Positions 60,138 to 64,000 of a stretch of 64,000 nt of DNA are shown in pieces. Where the stretch lies: positions 1-64,000 of the forward strand of contig CALUOK010000012.1 of the NCBI GenBank assembly GCA_944322255.1, in the 5' to 3' direction. The stretch comes from Candidatus Methanomethylophilaceae archaeon (GTDB lineage Archaea; Thermoplasmatota; Thermoplasmata; Methanomassiliicoccales; Methanomethylophilaceae). Numbering within the stretch: position 1 is the first letter of the stretch; each line of letters starts with the position of its first letter. The translations under genes were made by a program, and so were the position numbers. The notes under the pieces are model-generated. The model saw only the letters and a list, made by a program, of their open reading frames with translations, did not search any database and was not told the DNA's origin.

Positions 60138-60415
60138 AGCAGAGCGACGTTCTCATCAGGCCGTACGTCACCGAGAAATCGATGAACCACATGTCCGGCA
60201 CGCCGACCCAGAAGTACAAGGACGGCAACAAGATCGAGTTCATCGTCCACAGGAACGCTGACAAGCACACCATCAAGATCGTCTTCGAGGAGCGCTTCGA
60301 GGTCAAGGTCGAGAAGGTCTGGGTCAGGATCCAGAAAGACGGAAAGCACGCCATCATCAAACTGGCCGACGGCTACTCCGCAGAGGATGTCGGATCCAGG
60401 GTCGGAGTATTCTGA
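60134..60415 (+). CDS. rpl23: Ribosomal protein L23
   Basis: 93 residues; LIRPYVTEKSMNHM start and IEFIVHRNADKHTIKIVFEERFEVKVEKVWV, ending in EDVGSRVGVF. Docking point for signal recognition particle and other factors at the tunnel exit. Confidence 0.97.
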   Translation: MKQSDVLIRPYVTEKSMNHMSGTPTQKYKDGNKIEFIVHRNADKHTIKIVFEERFEVKVEKVWVRIQKDGKHAIIKLADGYSAEDVGSRVGVF

Positions 60416-60427
60416 AGGTGAGTGAAC

Positions 60428-61123
60428 ATGGGTAAGAGATTGATCACACAGAGGAGGGGCAGCGGAACATCCCTGTACCGCTCTCCCAGCCACAGGCACG
60501 TGGACGATGTGAGGCTCCCGGCCATGTCCGAGGGCACCGCGGTCATCAAGGACCTGATCCAGGCTCCCGGAAGGACCTGCCCCCTGGCGGTCCTCGACCT
60601 CAACGGAAGGACCGACTATCAGCTCGCTGTAGAGGGCACCAAGGTCGGCCAGACCATCGTCATCGGCGGCAAGGACATCGTCGCCGGAAACATCACCAAG
60701 CTGTCCAACATCCCCGAGGGAACCCTCGTCCACAACGTCGAGGCCAGGCCCGGGGACGGAGGTAAGTTCGTCAAGACCGCCGGATCCTCCGGAACCGTCG
60801 TCTCCAGGGGAGACAAGGTCATGGTCCTGATGCCCTCCGGAGTCATCAAGGAGTTCAGCCCCGACTGCCGCGCCGCCATCGGCGTCGTCGCAGGCGGAGG
60901 AAGGGGAGACAAGCCCCTCGCGAAAGCCGGTAAGAACGTGCACACCCTGAGGTCCAGGTCCACCGCGCCCTTCAAGACCAAGGGAGTCGCCATGAACCCC
61001 GTAGACCACCCCCACGGTGGTGGAAGCCACGCCCACGTGGGAGGACCGAACTGTCAGAAGAGGACCGCATCGCCCGGTCAGAAGGTGGGTTTCCTGCCTC
61101 CTAAGAAGAAAATAAAGAAGTGA
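60428..61123 (+). CDS. rpl2: Ribosomal protein L2
   Basis: 231 residues; MGKRLITQRRGSGTSLYRSP, HNVEARPGDGGKFVKTAGSSG and the conserved VAMNPVDHPHGGGSH with the functional histidine. ATG at 60428 follows GGTGAG by six bases. Confidence 0.97.
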   Translation: MGKRLITQRRGSGTSLYRSPSHRHVDDVRLPAMSEGTAVIKDLIQAPGRTCPLAVLDLNGRTDYQLAVEGTKVGQTIVIGGKDIVAGNITKLSNIPEGTLVHNVEARPGDGGKFVKTAGSSGTVVSRGDKVMVLMPSGVIKEFSPDCRAAIGVVAGGGRGDKPLAKAGKNVHTLRSRSTAPFKTKGVAMNPVDHPHGGGSHAHVGGPNCQKRTASPGQKVGFLPPKKKIKK

Positions 61124-61128
61124 TTGCA

Positions 61129-61596
61129 ATGGCAAAGAAGATTATTGCAGGATCGGCAAAGGCCTCGAGGAGGAAATCCAGGAAGAAGGCGTCGGCAATC
61201 CAGGCGAGGAGGAAGAAGGAGTTCCTCTTCCGCGGATACACGCTGGAGGACCTTCTCGCCATGCCCTTCGAAGAGTTCCTCGGGCTCCTCCCTGCGAGGG
61301 CCAGGAGGACGTACGTTCGCGGTCTGAACTACGAGCAGCAGCTCCTGTTCGACAAACTGAAGGCTGCGGAGCCCGGCGAGGTCGTCAGGACCCACCGCAG
61401 GGACCTCCCCATCATCCCCCAGTTCGTCGGCAAGACCGTCAGCATCTACAACGGCCGCGAATTCAAAGACGTAGAGATCAAGCCCGAGATGATCGGATGC
61501 TTCCTCGGAGAGTTCGTCCTCACCAGGAAAGCCCCGCAGCACTCCGGACCCGGAGTCGGTGCGACCAGGTCGTCCAAGTTCATGCCGCTGAAGTGA
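61129..61596 (+). CDS. rps19: Ribosomal protein S19
   Basis: 155 residues; basic N-terminus, FRGYTLEDLLAMPFEEFLGLLPAR, and KTVSIYNGREFKDVEIKPEMIGCFLGEFVLTR, ending GATRSSKFMPLK. Usual archaeal length. Confidence 0.97.
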   Translation: MAKKIIAGSAKASRRKSRKKASAIQARRKKEFLFRGYTLEDLLAMPFEEFLGLLPARARRTYVRGLNYEQQLLFDKLKAAEPGEVVRTHRRDLPIIPQFVGKTVSIYNGREFKDVEIKPEMIGCFLGEFVLTRKAPQHSGPGVGATRSSKFMPLK

Positions 61597-61606
61597 GGTG
61601 TCTAAA

Positions 61607-62056
61607 ATGGTATCAGGATACACAGCAACAGCGGACCCCGACACCACAGCGAAGGCCCTTGGGAAGGAGATGCCCGTCTCCCCCAAGTTCGCCCGCGAGG
61701 TCGCCGGCATGATCCGCGGAATGAAGGTCGAGACCGCTCAGAAGGCTCTGGAGGAGGTCATCGCCAAGACAAGGCCCGTTCCCCTGAAGAGATACAACAA
61801 GCGTGTCTCCCACAAGCCCGGAGTCGGACCCGGAAGGTACCCCGTCAAGGCCGCCAAGGCCATCCTCGGGGTCCTGAACAGCGCCGCTTCCAACGCGGAG
61901 TACAAGGGACTCGATGTGTCCAACATGGCCATCGCCACCATCTCCGTCTCCAGGGGACGCGTCATCCCCGGGCACATGCCCAGGGCCCACGGACGCGCCA
62001 CCGAGTGGAACCAGGACACCGTCAACGTCGAGGTCATCATCCAGGAGGTAGAGTGA
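61607..62056 (+). CDS. rpl22: Ribosomal protein L22
   Basis: 149 residues; SPKFAREVAGMIRGMKVETAQKALEEV and RGRVIPGHMPRAHGRATEWN. ATG at 61607 is chosen over GTG at 61598 because AGGTG lies six bases upstream. Confidence 0.96.
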   Translation: MVSGYTATADPDTTAKALGKEMPVSPKFAREVAGMIRGMKVETAQKALEEVIAKTRPVPLKRYNKRVSHKPGVGPGRYPVKAAKAILGVLNSAASNAEYKGLDVSNMAIATISVSRGRVIPGHMPRAHGRATEWNQDTVNVEVIIQEVE

Positions 62057-62057
62057 A

Positions 62058-62747
62058 ATGGCATCAGAGAGGAAATTCGTAGCTGAGAACATCCGCAGGG
62101 TGCTCCTCAAGGAGTACCTGATGAAGGAGGTCAGCCGTGCGGGATTCGGAGGACTCGACGTCCAGAGGACCCCCATGGGAACCCGTGTCATCCTCACCAC
62201 CGAGAGGCCCGGGCTCGTCATCGGAAGGCGCGGACAGACCATCAAGAACCTGACCGCAGTCATCGAGGACCGCTTCGGATTCGAGAACCCCCAGATCGAG
62301 GTCCAGGAAGTCGAGAACGCCAGCCTCAACGCCCAGATCATGGCCGAGAAACTGGCCTTCTCCCTTGAGAGGGGATGGCACTTCCGCAGAGCCGGCCACT
62401 CCACCGTCCGCAGGATCATGGACGCCGGAGCCCGCGGATGCCACATCATCGTCGCAGGAAAGCTCACCGGACAGAGGCACAGGACTGAGAAGTTCAAAGA
62501 GGGATACATCAAGTTCTGCGGAGAGCCCAAGGCCAACTTCATCGACCACGGCTACGCCGTCGCCAAGCTGAAGATGGGAGTCATCGGAGTGACAGTGGAG
62601 ATCATGGCCAAGGACGCCAAGCTCCCCGCCGACATCACCGTGCTCAACAAGACCGAGGCCGCCGCAGTACTGCCCGACCTGTTCGCTGCCCCCGCACCCG
62701 AGGCACCCGCCGCGGATGCCGAGGCCCCCGCAGAGGAGGTTCAGTGA
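62058..62747 (+). CDS. rps3: Ribosomal protein S3
   Basis: 229 residues; KH domain with VIGRRGQTIKNL and GWHFRRAGHSTVRRIMDAGARG. The last ~25 residues are an Ala/Pro/Glu-rich tail of low complexity, as in many archaeal S3 proteins. Confidence 0.97.
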   Translation: MASERKFVAENIRRVLLKEYLMKEVSRAGFGGLDVQRTPMGTRVILTTERPGLVIGRRGQTIKNLTAVIEDRFGFENPQIEVQEVENASLNAQIMAEKLAFSLERGWHFRRAGHSTVRRIMDAGARGCHIIVAGKLTGQRHRTEKFKEGYIKFCGEPKANFIDHGYAVAKLKMGVIGVTVEIMAKDAKLPADITVLNKTEAAAVLPDLFAAPAPEAPAADAEAPAEEVQ

Positions 62748-62748
62748 G

Positions 62749-62952
62749 ATGGCCGCACTCAAGACCGCAGACATCAGGAACATGAGCGTCGAGGAGCGCA
62801 ACCAGAAACTCAAGGAGCTCCGCGACGAGCTGATGCACGAGAGGGGAGTCTCCGCCATGGGCGGCGCCCCCTCGAGCCCCGGCGCCATCCGCGCCCTCAG
62901 GCTCAACATCGCACGCATCCTGACCGTCCAGAAGGAGGAGGAAGAGATCTGA
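62749..62952 (+). CDS. rpl29: Ribosomal protein L29
   Basis: 67 residues, two-helix hairpin: DIRNMSVEERNQKLKELRDEL and a second helix ending PGAIRALRLNIARILTVQKEEEEI. Shares a base with the aIF1 start (TGATG). Confidence 0.95.
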   Translation: MAALKTADIRNMSVEERNQKLKELRDELMHERGVSAMGGAPSSPGAIRALRLNIARILTVQKEEEEI

Positions 62953-63251
62953 TGGCCGAGATCTGCCCAGTATGCGGATTGCCTAAGGAGCTGTGCATGT
63001 GCGAGGAGATCGCACGCGAGCAGCAGACGGTGAGGATCTCGATTGACAGCCGCAGATACGGAAAGACCGTTACCGTGATCGACGGTATCGATGAGAACGA
63101 CATCGACATCGGCGATCTTGCCAAGCAGCTGAAGAACAAATGCGCCGCCGGCGGAACATGCAAGGACGGGCGCATCGAGCTCCAGGGCGACCACAAGAAG
63201 AGGGTCAAGACAGTCCTGGAGGAAATGGGATTCCGCACCGAGGTCAGATGA
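62952..63251 (+). CDS. Translation initiation factor aIF1 (SUI1 family)
   Basis: Helps select the start codon. The N-terminal ICPVCGLPKELCMCEEIAREQQ is a short cysteine motif of archaeal members; the SUI1 core has KTVTVIDGID and AGGTCKDGRIELQGDHKKRVKTVLEEMGF. 99 residues. Overlaps the next gene by ATGA. Confidence 0.95.
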   Translation: MAEICPVCGLPKELCMCEEIAREQQTVRISIDSRRYGKTVTVIDGIDENDIDIGDLAKQLKNKCAAGGTCKDGRIELQGDHKKRVKTVLEEMGFRTEVR

Positions 63252-63502
63252 GGGACAATCGCTTCGTGAGAACTGAGCTCATTGGATTGGACGTGGAAGT
63301 GCTGTCTGAGCCATTCTCCGGCATAGCCGGAAAGGTGGTCGACGAGACGAAAAACACGTTCACCATCGAATCGGCCGGAACTGAGAGAATGGTACCCAAA
63401 CCAGGCAATGAGTTCAGGTTCGCATACGAAGGCAGGACCATCGACATCAGAGGATCAGATATATTGCACCGACCAGAGGACAGAATCAAGAAGGTTAGGT
63501 GA
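63248..63502 (+). CDS. rnp1: RNase P protein component 1 (Rpp29/Pop4)
   Basis: 84 residues; ELIGLDVEVLSEPFSGIAGKVVDETKNTFTIES and the Sm-like barrel ending DIRGSDILHRPEDR. Helps the RNase P RNA process tRNA 5' ends. Its place between aIF1 and S17 is standard in archaea. Confidence 0.95.
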   Translation: MRDNRFVRTELIGLDVEVLSEPFSGIAGKVVDETKNTFTIESAGTERMVPKPGNEFRFAYEGRTIDIRGSDILHRPEDRIKKVR

Positions 63503-63506
63503 AAAA

Positions 63507-63839
63507 ATGGCAGCAGAAATCAGAGACATCGGAATCGACGTCGCCTCCCCCAAGACGGAGTGCAACGACCCCAACTGCCCGTTCCACGGCAGCCTCCCTG
63601 TCAGGGGACAGGTCATCGACGGCGTCGTCGCGACGGTCAAAATGAAGAACACCGTCGTCGTTGAGCGCAACTACTTGAAATACCAGCAGAAGTACGAGAG
63701 ATACGAGAAGAGGAGCAACAGGTACTCCGCCCACGCCTCCCCCTGCCTCGGCCTGAAGGTCGGGGACAAGGTCAGGATCGCCGAGTGCCGCCCGCTCTCC
63801 AAGACCGTGTCCTTCGTGGTCATCGAGAAGGTGGAGTGA
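63507..63839 (+). CDS. rps17: Ribosomal protein S17
   Basis: 110 residues; N-terminal extension with [17 protein letters not shown], then [16 protein letters not shown] and [37 protein letters not shown] upstream of the ATG. Confidence 0.96.
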   Translation: MAAEIRDIGIDVASPKTECNDPNCPFHGSLPVRGQVIDGVVATVKMKNTVVVERNYLKYQQKYERYEKRSNRYSAHASPCLGLKVGDKVRIAECRPLSKTVSFVVIEKVE

Positions 63840-63840
63840 G

Positions 63841-64000
63841 ATGAAGGGAATCGCCGGAAACCAGACCAGGGGTCTGCAGAACGGATCCAGGCTCACCGTC
63901 ATCGACAACACCGGAGCCAAAGAGATCGAGATCATCACCGTCCCCGGATACCACGGCGTCGCCAGGAGGGTCCCCTCCGCAGGCGTCGGAGACCTGGTCA
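63841..64000 (+). CDS. rpl14: Ribosomal protein L14, N-terminal part (cut by the window end)
   Basis: The first 53 residues are present: [21 protein letters not shown] and [15 protein letters not shown], the normal L14 N-terminus. The rest lies beyond position 64000. Confidence 0.95.
   Translation, partial: MKGIAGNQTRGLQNGSRLTVIDNTGAKEIEIITVPGYHGVARRVPSAGVGDLV

Noticed and set aside
1-64000. CRISPR array, insertion sequence or prophage
   Set aside because: No regularly spaced repeats, no transposase or integrase motifs and no terminal inverted repeats were found on reading both strands.
1-64000. Pyrrolysine (in-frame TAG) proteins
   Set aside because: No methylamine methyltransferase gene or gene needing TAG read-through was recognised in this window.

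Overview
The window is 64 kb of GC-rich archaeal chromosome and is gene-dense almost throughout. Several signs point to a methanogen of the order Methanomassiliicoccales: an F420H2-dehydrogenase-type (Fpo) operon with no fpoF electron-input subunit, an archaeal S10-type ribosomal protein operon, smc-scpA-scpB, Nop5, Nob1, an archaeal RNase P subunit, MptA, RaSEA, a methanogenesis-marker-11-like protein, and near-universal use of TGA stops with no TAG stop (expected where TAG encodes pyrrolysine). The genus is inferred only; no rRNA or methyltransferase gene lies in the window.

Layout. 1-5.9 kb: a short AT-rich start with a possible gene remnant, an RNase III gene whose reading frame runs antisense through a Panacea-domain gene, then the AMP-recycling operon (ribose-1,5-bisphosphate isomerase, form III RuBisCO, AMP phosphorylase) ending in a NodB-type deacetylase. 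5.9-9.3 kb, minus strand: UMF1-type transporter, zinc-dependent phospholipase C-like protein and a ferredoxin-domain aldo/keto reductase. 9.5-14.5 kb: folD, kptA, a methanogenesis marker 11-like gene, a cis-prenyltransferase and a B12-binding radical SAM enzyme, with proC facing them. 15.4-25.9 kb: the fpoABCDHIJJKLMN operon, followed by a trans-prenyl diphosphate synthase and a geranylgeranyl-reductase-family protein (26-28 kb). 28-32.6 kb: nob1, a drug-type MFS exporter, carS, pyrE, type 4 uracil-DNA glycosylase and a HAD phosphatase. 32.7-37.7 kb: condensin (smc-scpA-scpB).

38-44.2 kb: an Sm-like gene, an ABC importer made of one fused double permease and two different ATPases with no binding protein, a PhoU-like DUF47 protein and phosphoglucosamine mutase. 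44.2-48.3 kb, minus strand: agmatinase with aIF5A, and mtnA-aldolase-nop5. 48.5-53.4 kb: an HTH/V4R-like regulator, the riboflavin reductase and RtcA, an initiator tRNA-Met, a DUF2284 fusion protein, SCP2-like protein and RNase HII. 53.4-58.1 kb: mptA, a TPD-motif nuclease-like gene with a CoA-disulfide-reductase-like flavoprotein, raSEA and a small DUF5611-like gene. 58.2-64 kb: ribosomal proteins L3, L4, L23, L2, S19, L22, S3, L29, then aIF1, RNase P component 1, S17 and the start of L14; the operon continues beyond the window.

Themes. The genes combine energy conservation (Fpo) with isoprenoid and archaeal lipid synthesis (idsA, GGR, uppS, carS), nucleotide salvage (AMP pathway, mtnA/aldolase, pyrE) and RNA processing/translation. 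There is no CRISPR array, insertion sequence, prophage or rRNA. Points most worth a second look: the 10-bp motif GTCTGGCACA in four intergenic regions, a direct repeat bracketing the smc TATA box, the four-cluster FpoI subunit, the structured L3-operon leader, the antisense RNase III/Panacea pair, the DUF2284 fusion, and stop codons placed inside perfect hairpins at convergent gene ends.
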